From an uncultured Gammaproteobacteria bacterium (GTDB lineage: Bacteria; Pseudomonadota; Gammaproteobacteria; Steroidobacterales; UBA11654), in the NCBI GenBank assembly GCA_902553145.1, contig CACDKD010000008.1, forward strand, positions 1 through 64,000: a stretch of 64,000 nt of DNA. The letters run 5' to 3'. The notes beneath the pieces are model-generated. The model ran no database searches. It was not told the DNA's origin and saw nothing but the letters and a program-made list of their open reading frames with translations. Positions 7,858 through 17,088 of the stretch are shown here, in pieces. The stretch's first letter is position 1, and every line of letters begins with the position of its first letter. A program made the translations under genes and the position numbers.

Positions 7858-9105
7858 TTAATCGATCTTATGCGACAATAATCCATCCACTAATTTTGGT
7901 TCAAACCATGTGGATTTAGGGGGCATGATCATTCCAGCATTCGCAACCTCAATTAATGCCTCAATCGGAGTTGGGTAAAGTGAAAATGCAAAGTCCATCT
8001 GGTTGCTATCCACTCTGAGCTCAAGGCCTTCCATTCCTCGTGCCCCACCCACAAAATCAATGTTTGGATCAGTCCTCTCGTCTCCGATTTTAAAGATTGG
8101 CTCAAGGATTAAGTTATGCAGCATGGCTACGTCCAATTTCTCAACGGGATCTCCTGCAGTGATTGAATGTCTTAGCTTTAATGCATACCACTGATGTTCC
8201 GTATACATTCCGAAATGATTTCTATTTGATGGCCTGAAGGCATGTTCAACCTTTTTGACTTCGAAGTTTTCACCCAGCTTTGCCAAGATCTCATCCATGC
8301 TAAGTCCATGTGTATTTTTAATCAGACGATTGTAATCAAGAATTTTCATTTGGCTCTCTGGAAAAGAGACTGTTAGGAAATAGTTATAGCTCTCTTGGCC
8401 CGTGTGTTGAGAGTTTTTAGCCTGCCTATTCTTTTTAACCACAGCCGCCGCCGCAGAACGATGATGACCATCGGCTATAAAAAGTGCGTCCATGGAATTG
8501 ATGAGATTCAAAATCTCTCGCTGTTCTTCAGATTGATTGACCTGATAAATGCGATGAGAGATTCCATCGATTGACTTCACATCGTATATGGGTGACTCTC
8601 GATTCGAGATCATCTCCAATAAGGAAGACAGTTTTTCATTGTCCCTGTATGTCAAAAGCACTGGACCAGTTTGTGCATTCAATGAAGAGATGTTATTGAC
8701 TCTATCCAGTTCTTTGTCGGGTTTTGTGAACTCGTGTCGTTTAATCAGATTTTCTTCGTATGCCTCAACAGAGCTAACGGCTGCAATGCCCAGTTGATGG
8801 ATGTCATCATCGATCATCTCATAGAGGTAAATCATGTCCTCAGCATCCTCAATCAAAACATCATCTTCGATCATTTTTCGAAGGTTTTGTTTCCCCGTCT
8901 CATAGACTGAGGGATCGTTGTATTGGATGTTTTCTTCTAAATCTATTTCGGGTCTGGAGACATGAAGAAAACTATTGGGACGTCCTTTGGCTAAGTCGCT
9001 TGCCTCCCTAGCATTGATGACGTCATAGGGCGGCGCAATCACCTCTTGAGCCATTGACGGCTTTGGTCTAAGTGCCCGAAATGATTTTATTAATTCATTA
9101 GCCAA
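7858..9105 (-). CDS. DUF1015 family protein
   Basis: A 415-residue cytoplasmic protein of the DUF1015 (SerC-like uncharacterised) family. Recognisable segments are the N-terminal IKSFRALRPKP and VIAPPYDVIN, the central LFIADGHHRSAAA motif, and the C-terminal MPPKSTWFEPKL. Length matches the family. Some clostridial members are annotated as HipA-like kinases, but no activity is established to my knowledge. The 63-base intergenic region upstream is shared with the divergent amidohydrolase gene. Confidence 0.93.
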   Translation of the reverse strand: MANELIKSFRALRPKPSMAQEVIAPPYDVINAREASDLAKGRPNSFLHVSRPEIDLEENIQYNDPSVYETGKQNLRKMIEDDVLIEDAEDMIYLYEMIDDDIHQLGIAAVSSVEAYEENLIKRHEFTKPDKELDRVNNISSLNAQTGPVLLTYRDNEKLSSLLEMISNRESPIYDVKSIDGISHRIYQVNQSEEQREILNLINSMDALFIADGHHRSAAAAVVKKNRQAKNSQHTGQESYNYFLTVSFPESQMKILDYNRLIKNTHGLSMDEILAKLGENFEVKKVEHAFRPSNRNHFGMYTEHQWYALKLRHSITAGDPVEKLDVAMLHNLILEPIFKIGDERTDPNIDFVGGARGMEGLELRVDSNQMDFAFSLYPTPIEALIEVANAGMIMPPKSTWFEPKLVDGLLSHKID

Positions 9106-9168
9106 TTTGTTCTTCAGAGTGATTCAACATAAGATTGATTATTATATAAATATCTAAAAAATAATTTA

Positions 9169-10776
9169 ATGCTAATAATTCGTAGACATCTTTGTTTTTC
9201 AGTTTCGCTGTTTTTCATGATTTTTGGTCTGGTTGCTGAAGATTCAAATGCTTTAGAGGATTCGAAAAGCAATTCAACGCTCATTACCAATGTTGTTATA
9301 TACGATGGCTCAGGCGATGACCCATTTAATGGGTCTGTTGAATACAGCGGTGAAGTAATCGTAGAAGTGTTCAGGCATGAAGTTCAGTCAAATGGTTATC
9401 AAACAATCATTGACGGAGATGGATTGGCATTGGCTCCTGGCTTTATTGATACTCATAGTCATCATGACCTTGGAATCGATGAGCAGCCAATGGCGGTTGC
9501 AGCGGTCACACAAGGGATTACGACAATCGTTCGAGCCGTTGATGGATTTTCCGATAGTCCACCATCCAAAACATCAATTTCTTCTCGAAATGAGTATTTT
9601 TCCATTAAAGAATTTAAGAACTACTTCTCCGATATTCCAGTTGCAATCAATATGGCGAGCTTCTCAGCACACAACAGCATCCGTTTTCGTGTCATGGGAG
9701 ACGATTTCAGGCGGGAATCCACCAACGAAGAGATTGAGATGATGAAAAGACTCGTGATAGAAGACATGGAAGAGGGCGCATACGGTCTCAGCACTGGCCT
9801 TGAATACGATCCAGGCATTCATTCTTCATCGGAGGAAGTCATAAGGCTAACCAAAGTCATTGCTGAATACGACGGAAAATACAAGAGTCATATCAGAAGT
9901 GAAGACAGGGAGTATTGGGAGGCCATCAATGAAATCATTAGGATTGGCAGTGAAACAAAAGTTCCTGTTAATATCGACCACTTCAAGCTCAACGGAGTTT
10001 TCAACTGGGGTCGAACTGAGGAGATTCTCGATATTCTCAATAAAGCGAGAGATGCCGGAGTTGACATCACTGCCGATGTTTATCCTTATGAGGCTTGGTC
10101 CAGCAGTATTACGACATTGTATCCGGAGAGAAATTTTACCGATATTGATGAAACGAACTATATATTAGAAAAATTATCTGCGGCTGAGGATATTCGTTTC
10201 TCTCATCACTCAGTCCATCCCGAATACGTGAATAAAACCGTTGCTGATATTGCCAAAATGAAGGGTATGACAGAGGCACAGGCGTTGTCTAGTCTCAGCG
10301 AGGAAAGTTATCTTTTGAGTCAAGCAAGTGGCAGCCCTGTTTCAATAGAGTCGGTTGTCGCCAAAGGCATGGTGGATCAGGATGTGAGGGAATTGCTCAA
10401 CTGGCCTTTTGCCAATGTGTGCAGTGACGGAGGGCTTGAATGCGGTCATCCAAGAGGTTGCGGGACTTTCTCCAAAGTACTCAGCGATTATCAGGGAAAT
10501 CAGGGATTGGGCAGCATTGAGAGAATTATTCATAAAATGACGGGATTGTCGGCAGAAGCAGTAGGCATAGAAAGCAGGGGGCTACTAGTGGCGGGAAACT
10601 ATGCAGATTTTGTATTAATGGATCTAAAGCAACTCAAAGATAATTCAACTTTTTTAGAGCCAAAAAAGTTATCGGATGGCATACATTCTGTTTGGGTCAA
10701 TGGCCAAAGAGTTCTGAAAAACGGTGAGTTCACAGATGCCCGACCAGGAAAGATTTTATTAAAAAGAAAAAGATGA
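9169..10776 (+). CDS. N-acyl-D-amino-acid deacylase-like amidohydrolase, exported
   Basis: A 535-residue zinc amidohydrolase of the D-aminoacylase branch. An N-terminal hydrophobic segment (about residues 5-25) suggests export or membrane anchoring. Metal motifs include DTHSHHD, a GLSTGLEYDPG strand typical of the subfamily, a KSHIRSE motif, and the C-terminal CSDGG...GHPRGCGTF block that defines D-aminoacylases. The substrate may be an N-acyl-D-amino acid or a cyclic or modified amino acid; the family is broad. Its stop overlaps the next gene by four bases (ATGA), so both are probably translated together. Confidence 0.87.
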   Translation: MLIIRRHLCFSVSLFFMIFGLVAEDSNALEDSKSNSTLITNVVIYDGSGDDPFNGSVEYSGEVIVEVFRHEVQSNGYQTIIDGDGLALAPGFIDTHSHHDLGIDEQPMAVAAVTQGITTIVRAVDGFSDSPPSKTSISSRNEYFSIKEFKNYFSDIPVAINMASFSAHNSIRFRVMGDDFRRESTNEEIEMMKRLVIEDMEEGAYGLSTGLEYDPGIHSSSEEVIRLTKVIAEYDGKYKSHIRSEDREYWEAINEIIRIGSETKVPVNIDHFKLNGVFNWGRTEEILDILNKARDAGVDITADVYPYEAWSSSITTLYPERNFTDIDETNYILEKLSAAEDIRFSHHSVHPEYVNKTVADIAKMKGMTEAQALSSLSEESYLLSQASGSPVSIESVVAKGMVDQDVRELLNWPFANVCSDGGLECGHPRGCGTFSKVLSDYQGNQGLGSIERIIHKMTGLSAEAVGIESRGLLVAGNYADFVLMDLKQLKDNSTFLEPKKLSDGIHSVWVNGQRVLKNGEFTDARPGKILLKRKR

Positions 10777-11453
10777 AACCGATTGAAAAATCTCAAATTG
10801 AGCAAGCATTAAATCGCAATCGTCCTGAGGGTGATACCGAGAGAGATGAGAATAGGATGCCAGCAGAGCTGCTTCACTTCATCGAGATTAGTGAAGGACA
10901 AAAGGTTGGTGAAATGAATTCAGGAAGAGGGTATCTCAGCGCAATCATTGCATATGCATTGGAGAAAAGTGGTGCGGTTTATGCTCATACTGCTCCACAA
11001 AGCATTGAGAGATGGAAAGGGAATCCGATAGAGAAACGTTTGGAATCTTTTCCCCAGGAAAACTTGATTCCAGTAGTGGGAGAAATGGAAAATCCTAATT
11101 TTCCCGATGAAATGGATATGATCATCAATTGCATGACATACCATGACACGGTTTGGACCAAAGCCGATCGAATGAAAATGAATGAAAATATCTTTGCTTC
11201 TCTAAAGACGGGCGGGTCTTACTGCATCATAGATCATCACTCAAAAGACGGACATGGGATTGATGATTGCCATTCAATACATCGCATTGAAAAAGCATTT
11301 GTCATAGAGGAAGTTTCCAGAGCCGGATTTTATTTTGATGACGATTCAGATCTTTTTGAGAATCCAAATGATCCGTTGGATCAAATGGTTTTTGAAAAAG
11401 ACATCCGAGACCGAACGAGTCGATTTATTCTGATTTTTAAAAAAGAATTGTAA
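10773..11453 (+). CDS. Predicted SAM-dependent methyltransferase (COG4798-like)
   Basis: A 226-residue cytoplasmic protein. The region around KVGEMNSGRGYLSAIIAYAL corresponds to the glycine-rich SAM motif I, an acidic GAVYAHTAPQ strand follows, and DMIINCMTYHD resembles motif IV of COG4798 methyltransferases. The glycine motif is degenerate (NSGRGY), as is usual for this group. Its start overlaps the amidohydrolase stop by four bases. A substrate cannot be named, and it converges on cysK with a 2-base gap. Confidence 0.75.
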   Translation: MKPIEKSQIEQALNRNRPEGDTERDENRMPAELLHFIEISEGQKVGEMNSGRGYLSAIIAYALEKSGAVYAHTAPQSIERWKGNPIEKRLESFPQENLIPVVGEMENPNFPDEMDMIINCMTYHDTVWTKADRMKMNENIFASLKTGGSYCIIDHHSKDGHGIDDCHSIHRIEKAFVIEEVSRAGFYFDDDSDLFENPNDPLDQMVFEKDIRDRTSRFILIFKKEL

Positions 11454-11455
11454 GG

Positions 11456-12409
11456 TTACTGTTCAGCCAACCATTCGTCGTCGCTGTCCTCTGTAATGTC
11501 TGCAAAAAGTGGAGAGGAAAGATACCTTTCTCCAGTATCTGGCAGCATCACACAAAAAGTACTATTTTTAGGAGCCTCTTCTGCAATCAATAATGCGGCA
11601 AGCATCGTTGCACCGCCTGAAATTCCTGTGAATATGCCTTCTTTTCTGGCCAATTCCTTGGAAGTCTCGATCGAGGCATCGTCGTTGACGGGTATGTACT
11701 GATCGATGACATTTTGATCCAACACCTCCGGGACGAAATCGGGAGTCCAGCCTTGTATTTTATGGGGCTCCCATTCGTTCTTTGACAGCAATGGGGCCAA
11801 CTCCGGCTCTACAGCAATTATTTTTATCTCCGGTCTTGCCGTCTTCAGAACTGTGCCAACGCCAGTTATTGTTCCGCCAGTGCCCCACCCACTGACAAAG
11901 TAGTCGAGTTCTCGATTTCTGAAATCACTCAAGATTTCAACCGCGGTCGTATTTTTATGGTACTCAGGATTGGCTGGGTTTCTGAATTGATCCGCTAGAA
12001 ACCAACCATGTTTCTCTGCCAACTCAGTTGCTTTTTTTACCATGCCGGTTCCTCGCTCTGCGGCAGGCGTGAGGATTACTTTTGCACCAAGCGCCTTCAT
12101 AACTTTTCTTCGCTCAATGGAAAATGTTTCAACCATGACAGCGACAAATGGATATCCTCTGGCAGCACAGACCATGGCCAATGCAATGCCTGTATTTCCT
12201 GAGGTTGCTTCAATGACGGTTTGACCGGGCTTCAGCTTTCCAGATTTCTCGGCATCGTTAACGATTGCCAATGCCAGTCGATCTTTTACCGAAGCCAAAG
12301 GATTGAAGGCTTCGCATTTGACAAATATATTCTGATCCTTTGGACCCATGTTATTCACTTTGACGACAGGCGTATTGCCAATTGTTTCAATTATGTTGTT
12401 ATAAATCAT
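11456..12409 (-). CDS. cysK: Cysteine synthase (O-acetylserine sulfhydrylase)
   Basis: A 317-residue PLP enzyme that makes L-cysteine from O-acetylserine and sulfide. The PLP lysine is Lys42 in LASVKDRLA, the substrate loop TSGNTG is at 69-74, and the phosphate-binding GTGGT is at 176-180. The C-terminal region with SGGATMLAALLIA and DTGERYLSS is intact. An N-terminal IGNTPVVKV is typical. It could be CysK or CysM; the overall pattern and length fit a CysK/CysM-like enzyme and I favour cysteine synthase. A divergent metX lies across a 136-base spacer. Confidence 0.92.
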   Translation of the reverse strand: MIYNNIIETIGNTPVVKVNNMGPKDQNIFVKCEAFNPLASVKDRLALAIVNDAEKSGKLKPGQTVIEATSGNTGIALAMVCAARGYPFVAVMVETFSIERRKVMKALGAKVILTPAAERGTGMVKKATELAEKHGWFLADQFRNPANPEYHKNTTAVEILSDFRNRELDYFVSGWGTGGTITGVGTVLKTARPEIKIIAVEPELAPLLSKNEWEPHKIQGWTPDFVPEVLDQNVIDQYIPVNDDASIETSKELARKEGIFTGISGGATMLAALLIAEEAPKNSTFCVMLPDTGERYLSSPLFADITEDSDDEWLAEQ

Positions 12410-12545
12410 TCCGGTAAATTCTCTTTTTATGTTTCATATATAGTAATCTTAATATCTTTGAATTGTCATATTTAGAATTTCTTGATCTAAGTAAATAATT
12501 ATTTATTTGGTTATCATCGATTCTCTTGTTAGATAATTAGAAATT

Positions 12546-13646
12546 ATGAATCACTCATCAAAAAAATCTGTCACCATCGATCCGCCTTTTATCTTTAAAA
12601 GCGGAGATGCTTTTGAAGATCCATTGACCATAGCTTATGAGACGTCAGGGACATTAAACGATAAGAAAGACAATGCCATTCTTGTGACAACGGGTTTGTC
12701 TCCCTCGGCACATATTTGCTCGACTACAGAGGACATGAGTCCTGGATGGTGGGAAAAAATTGTTGGAGAAGGCAAATACATTGACACTGAAAAATATTTT
12801 GTGATCTGCATCAACTCTCTGGGCAGTTGTTATGGCTCTTCAGGACCAGCAAGCCATAAACCAAATACAGAGGAAAAATACGGCCTTTCTTTTCCTGAAG
12901 TGATGATTGAAGACATTGCTTTGTCCATGAAGCCTGTCATTGATGAATTGGGGATCAAAACACTAAATTCAATCATTGGACCCTCAATGGGTGGAATGAC
13001 AGCAATGAGCCTCGTTAAACAATTTCCATCGATCACAAAAAATTTGGTTCTGATTTCAACTGCTGCAGCATGCAGGCCGTTTTCCATTGCAGTCAGATCA
13101 CTGCAGCGAAAGTTGATCACATCGGATCAAAATTGGAAAGAAGGGAAGTATCGGGATGAAGACCTTCCTCTGAATGGAATGAAACAAGCCAGGTATTTAG
13201 GGATGGTTACTTATCGATCGCCAACGGAGTGGAATAATCGATTCGGCAGAAAGAAATCTGAATCGAATCCCAGACCTGAAGATTTTTCAAGCAATCGATT
13301 TGAAATTCAGGATTACTTGAAGAGCAGATCGGATGATTTTGTGACAGACTTTGATCCCAATTCATACCTCTATTTATCGAGGTGCATCGACACGTTTGAT
13401 TTGATGGAGGAAAACGAGAGCATCGGAGAGGTTGTTGAGAGTTTTAATATGGATCGCGTTTTGATCATTGGGGTGAACGAGGATTATCTTTTCCCTTTTG
13501 ACTGCCACGAAGAATTGTTTGGTGCGTTCAAAAGTGCCTCTAAAGATGTTTCCATCAAGAAACTTCCCTCATTGCACGGGCACGACTCTTTCTTGGTCGA
13601 TCATGAGAACTTTGGATCAAGTATCAAAGAGTTTTTAGAGTCTTGA
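12546..13646 (+). CDS. metX: Homoserine O-acyltransferase, MetX family
   Basis: A 366-residue alpha/beta hydrolase-fold acyltransferase. The catalytic nucleophile is Ser147 in GPSMGG, the catalytic His is in LHGHDSFL (about 346), and the conserved oxyanion and substrate region is INSLGSCYGSSGPAS (90-103). The family transfers acetyl or succinyl from CoA to homoserine in methionine synthesis (some act on serine). In Proteobacteria many MetX enzymes use succinyl-CoA, and the acyl donor is not decided here. Proximity to cysK suggests sulfur amino-acid biosynthesis. It converges with the sulfotransferase gene with no gap. Confidence 0.88.
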   Translation: MNHSSKKSVTIDPPFIFKSGDAFEDPLTIAYETSGTLNDKKDNAILVTTGLSPSAHICSTTEDMSPGWWEKIVGEGKYIDTEKYFVICINSLGSCYGSSGPASHKPNTEEKYGLSFPEVMIEDIALSMKPVIDELGIKTLNSIIGPSMGGMTAMSLVKQFPSITKNLVLISTAAACRPFSIAVRSLQRKLITSDQNWKEGKYRDEDLPLNGMKQARYLGMVTYRSPTEWNNRFGRKKSESNPRPEDFSSNRFEIQDYLKSRSDDFVTDFDPNSYLYLSRCIDTFDLMEENESIGEVVESFNMDRVLIIGVNEDYLFPFDCHEELFGAFKSASKDVSIKKLPSLHGHDSFLVDHENFGSSIKEFLES

Positions 13647-14339
13647 CTAGAGAAGGAAGCCTAACCCTGAAAGCAAAACAATCAGTGGAAGCCAATTAAG
13701 AAACTTAATAAAGAGGAGTCTTCTCGCAAATTCCTTTGAGTCATTGACCCAAGGATAAGGCTCTTTCGGCACCGGTACATCTAAGAATGCACAAAGCGGT
13801 CCCCATCCATCTTTTGCAGAATGCATGAGAAGCTTCTCTTTGGGAATGCTTTTCTTCACTTCTTCAACATGGTCATTGAAAACTTGCATTGCATATTCTC
13901 TGTCCCCAAATCGATAAGAAAATGGTTCTCCAAATACTGTTTTATCGATCATTTTGAAGATTTTGTCTGTCCTTGGAAGGATGAATCTGATCCACTTTGG
14001 AAATTTTTGAGACATTTGATAAATTGTCGTGCTTGCACTGTCGTACCAGGAGCCGGCATCTCTCATACCAAGAATGACTTTTGCATCTGGATATTTATCA
14101 GATAGCTCTCTGTAGTATGCGGCGGTAGGCCAATCAACAGCTGAGGAATAATCTTTATAAACCTCATCCCAATCCATAGATTTCCCTGTTGATGCAAGAT
14201 AGAAATATTCAGCTTGCTCGGAATTTACCATCACCTCTTTCATATGATGGCAAGGACCAAAACCAAGTTTTTCTAATGCTTCTTTTAGCGAGAGCGTTCC
14301 TGTTCTACCAAAGCCTGCACCAATTACCTTCAATGTCAT
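13647..14339 (-). CDS. Sulfotransferase-family protein with C-terminal membrane anchor
   Basis: A 230-residue protein with the 5'-PSB P-loop motif GAGFGRTGTLS near residues 7-17, a GFGPCHHMKEV segment and an AKVILGMRDAGSWYDS strand. These features mark the Sulfotransfer_4 (NAD-binding-like P-loop) group. The last 20 residues form a hydrophobic helix (LPLIVLLSGLGFLL), implying membrane attachment. The natural acceptor is unknown. It is the last gene of a five-gene minus-strand operon and its start overlaps the upstream stop by four bases. Confidence 0.85.
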   Translation of the reverse strand: MTLKVIGAGFGRTGTLSLKEALEKLGFGPCHHMKEVMVNSEQAEYFYLASTGKSMDWDEVYKDYSSAVDWPTAAYYRELSDKYPDAKVILGMRDAGSWYDSASTTIYQMSQKFPKWIRFILPRTDKIFKMIDKTVFGEPFSYRFGDREYAMQVFNDHVEEVKKSIPKEKLLMHSAKDGWGPLCAFLDVPVPKEPYPWVNDSKEFARRLLFIKFLNWLPLIVLLSGLGFLL

Positions 14340-15445
14340 AAAGACCCCTGAGCATCAATACCTCTCTTTGTTACAAGGTATGTTGCGAAGCTTCCCAGCC
14401 AATGTCCGCCTTCATAAAATTCACTATTAACTCCGATGAGACCAGAAACTTGATGTTTCTTGGCAGCATTATTTAGCGCTTTTATTCTCAAATCTCTGGG
14501 CGGTAAACCGCTGGCAATGCCTTCAAGCATCCAAGCTCTGCTTAGATTTAATCCATCAATATGTGCAAGCTTTGGATCCGACCTGTCACTGACGATTGCA
14601 GGCTCCAACCAAACTCTATTTGAATTGGGTATATCGAGGAAATCATTCAGCCAGACAGCGAATTCAGATGGACTCATAACTCTTCTCATCAGATCCGCTT
14701 CAGCCAAGCATGGCGAGAGAAAATCAGCACCGGAGGGTTCATAGTGAATTGGACATTGTCTGTCACGAGAGAAAAACTCCAAAATTCTGTTTCTGATTAA
14801 TGTTTCAACATCGTTATTCTTTGTTGTTCTTGACCAATCAAGCATTAAACCCAATGCAAATGCTGTTTGTGAATGCTGACCACTCCTGACGGGATATGTT
14901 AGTTTAGGAAGCCATTCAACAACTCTGCTGACAAGTATTTCTTCCAGAGGCCTTATATTTTCTCTCCATTCTTTAGCTGAAGCATGATCCCAATTTTCAA
15001 GTTCAGCAGCCAGTTGAAGCAACCATGCGATGCCATAGGGTCTTTCAAAGGCTTTTCTGCCCTTGCCTGATACATAGATGCTTTCTTCAAGTAAATTTTC
15101 TTCAGATAAACTGATTTCCAATGCAGCAATGGCTTTTGGAGCGAGCTCACTCTCAGGGTAGAGCTTTGCAAGCCTCGTCAATAACCAATGACCATGAACA
15201 GAGGAGTGCCAGTCGTAGCAACCATAAAATGAAGGAGTAAGTTGTCTTGGTGGCATGACATCCTCATCGCTCTGCATGGTATGAGAAATTTTATTTGGAT
15301 ATTCTTTATGAACGCAATCCAGTGCAAGCTTGGCAAAATTCTCCGCATTGATTTTTTGGTCACTGGCATGTGTTAAATCTAATATGAACAGTGAGAGACA
15401 ATAAAACAAAAGCAATTGATTCATTTTTCGTTTAGCCGTTCTCAA
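14336..15445 (-). CDS. DUF2891-family exported protein
   Basis: A 369-residue protein with a signal peptide and the hallmark GCYDWHSSVHGHWLL of DUF2891, a helical (alpha/alpha toroid-like) family of unknown function. The proposed start at 15445 is TTG, overlapping the preceding stop by four bases with a GGAG nine bases upstream; an ATG at 15424 would give a shorter but still complete signal peptide. A second conserved block is HYEPSGADFLSPCLAEADLM. The toroid architecture of relatives hints at carbohydrate-related activity, which is not shown here. Confidence 0.85.
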   Translation of the reverse strand: MRTAKRKMNQLLLFYCLSLFILDLTHASDQKINAENFAKLALDCVHKEYPNKISHTMQSDEDVMPPRQLTPSFYGCYDWHSSVHGHWLLTRLAKLYPESELAPKAIAALEISLSEENLLEESIYVSGKGRKAFERPYGIAWLLQLAAELENWDHASAKEWRENIRPLEEILVSRVVEWLPKLTYPVRSGQHSQTAFALGLMLDWSRTTKNNDVETLIRNRILEFFSRDRQCPIHYEPSGADFLSPCLAEADLMRRVMSPSEFAVWLNDFLDIPNSNRVWLEPAIVSDRSDPKLAHIDGLNLSRAWMLEGIASGLPPRDLRIKALNNAAKKHQVSGLIGVNSEFYEGGHWLGSFATYLVTKRGIDAQGSL

Positions 15446-15846
15446 TATGGGTCTCCATCATGTTGTATGAGATCATCATTAATTTCATGCCAAGGAGCCT
15501 TTGAACCAACAAAGATATGGTGAGCCAAAGGCAAATCTGGTTCGCCATTTATTAAGCCCATTGCAATATAGAATCCATCCGGATCTCTGCCATCAATAAA
15601 CATGACATTGGAGCCACAGTTTTCACAAAATATTCGCTTATTATTCTTAGATGAGGCATAAGATTTAATGCTGTCTTCACCTGATTTGTATTGAAAACAG
15701 GATCTTTCTGCCCTTATATAGCTTGCAAATGCTGCACCATGTGAGCGTCTGCATTGCGAGCAATGGCAATGTGAAAAATATTTGATTTCTTGCTGGATCT
15801 CAAATGAGACTTTTTTGCACTCACAGTGCCCTTCAAGTTTAGTCAT
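15442..15846 (-). CDS. GFA-family zinc protein (CENP-V/Mss4-like fold)
   Basis: A 134-residue zinc-binding protein. The cysteine ligands are seen in CECKKVSF, HCHCSQCRRSHGAAF and FCENCGSN, exactly the pattern of the glutathione-dependent formaldehyde-activating (GFA) family. The name is historical; most members lack a proven formaldehyde role. It overlaps the upstream monooxygenase gene by eight bases, so a link to that oxidation pathway is plausible. Confidence 0.9.
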   Translation of the reverse strand: MTKLEGHCECKKVSFEIQQEIKYFSHCHCSQCRRSHGAAFASYIRAERSCFQYKSGEDSIKSYASSKNNKRIFCENCGSNVMFIDGRDPDGFYIAMGLINGEPDLPLAHHIFVGSKAPWHEINDDLIQHDGDPY

Positions 15847-17083
15847 TTTCTTGGAGGTAAGGATTGCCCTGATCGATTAGTTTATCTCCAGTCTCAATGC
15901 CAAGGAGAAATCTTCCGGTTGGAGTGGTTGCATTTTCCCAGTGCACGCCGCCATGCATTGACATTGTTCTGAGGTCTCTGAAATGCCTCTGTGTCGAATT
16001 CCTTCCAGTTTGTGAAGAAACCCCCATCATTCCGGCAAGCCGGTTTCCAGCTGACATGCATAGTTTTGAAGCCATCGATGTCTCTCTTCTTACTTTCAGT
16101 CGATCGCTTCCAGTGACGGTTTCATCATTGGAGCCTTTCTCGTGAAGAAAATCGCATAATTGATCAATAATCATGTCGGCAATCCTGAGCTCTTCATAGG
16201 ATTCACCAATTTTTTGCTGCACCGACTCTTGTTCCGATACCTTCTCACCCAGCATTGCACCGAATCTGGACCTTGTTTGCTCTAGATATTCATTCACCAA
16301 ACCGTGTGTTGTCCCCAGCGTTGGTCCGGAGAGTAGTGTATTGAAGTACATGCCCATCTCTACTCGATAGATGTAACTTTCGTGAAGCGCGGAACCCGGA
16401 GGATTCTTCCCGCCCATTTCCATTGATTTGATAGTTCTATGCTCTGGCACGAATGCATCCACAACTTTGATGTCTTTGCTCCCGGTGCCTTTTAGTCCTT
16501 CTGCCTGCCAGGTGTCAATGATTTCATATTGATCGGGCATGATGAGTGCCATTCTATAATCCAATGCGGTTCCCGATTTAGAATGAGCGTTTTTAAATTG
16601 ACCTGCAACTATGGATGCATCCGAATGATCAACCCCACTCGCAAATTTCCAAAGTCCGTTGAGAATAAAGCCGCCGTCTGTTTCTTTCATTTCCCCACCG
16701 CCAGCAAATGCGGTTGCGATGACTGCATCGGGACAACCTGGCCAGAATTCCTCCTGAGCTTCTGTAGGAAATCGCCCAAAGTTCCACGAATGTGACATCA
16801 CCACTGACGACATCCATGATGTCGATGCACATCCTTTACCAAGTTCCCTCGCAACGTCAACCTGTGTACCCCAATCCATCTCATATCCCCCATATCTTTT
16901 TGGAGTAAAGATTTTATGGATTCCCGCGTCTTTAAGTGCCTTTACGTTTTCCTCTGGCATTTGTCTGAGGTCCTCGGCTTTTTGAGCTCTTTCTTTTAGC
17001 TCTGGTATAAGATCTCTCGCAAGTTGAGTGATCTCATCGCGAGTTGGGACGTAACTTGGAGCTTTATTTTCAGCCAATGCCAT
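15839..17083 (-). CDS. Flavin-dependent monooxygenase / acyl-CoA dehydrogenase type 2 (HsaA-like)
   Basis: A 414-residue protein with the acyl-CoA dehydrogenase fold. The N-terminus (RDEITQLARDLIPELKERA) and the C-terminal helix bundle ending MHGGVHWENATTPTGRFLLGIE match two-component group D flavin hydroxylases such as HsaA, which act on phenolic or steroid-derived rings with FMNH2 supplied by a reductase. The mid-domain FILNGLWKFASGVDHSDA is characteristic. No reductase is visible nearby. A true acyl-CoA dehydrogenase is less likely because the usual catalytic Glu motif is absent. Confidence 0.85.
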   Translation of the reverse strand: MALAENKAPSYVPTRDEITQLARDLIPELKERAQKAEDLRQMPEENVKALKDAGIHKIFTPKRYGGYEMDWGTQVDVARELGKGCASTSWMSSVVMSHSWNFGRFPTEAQEEFWPGCPDAVIATAFAGGGEMKETDGGFILNGLWKFASGVDHSDASIVAGQFKNAHSKSGTALDYRMALIMPDQYEIIDTWQAEGLKGTGSKDIKVVDAFVPEHRTIKSMEMGGKNPPGSALHESYIYRVEMGMYFNTLLSGPTLGTTHGLVNEYLEQTRSRFGAMLGEKVSEQESVQQKIGESYEELRIADMIIDQLCDFLHEKGSNDETVTGSDRLKVRRETSMASKLCMSAGNRLAGMMGVSSQTGRNSTQRHFRDLRTMSMHGGVHWENATTPTGRFLLGIETGDKLIDQGNPYLQEND

Positions 17084-17088
17084 TGAAC

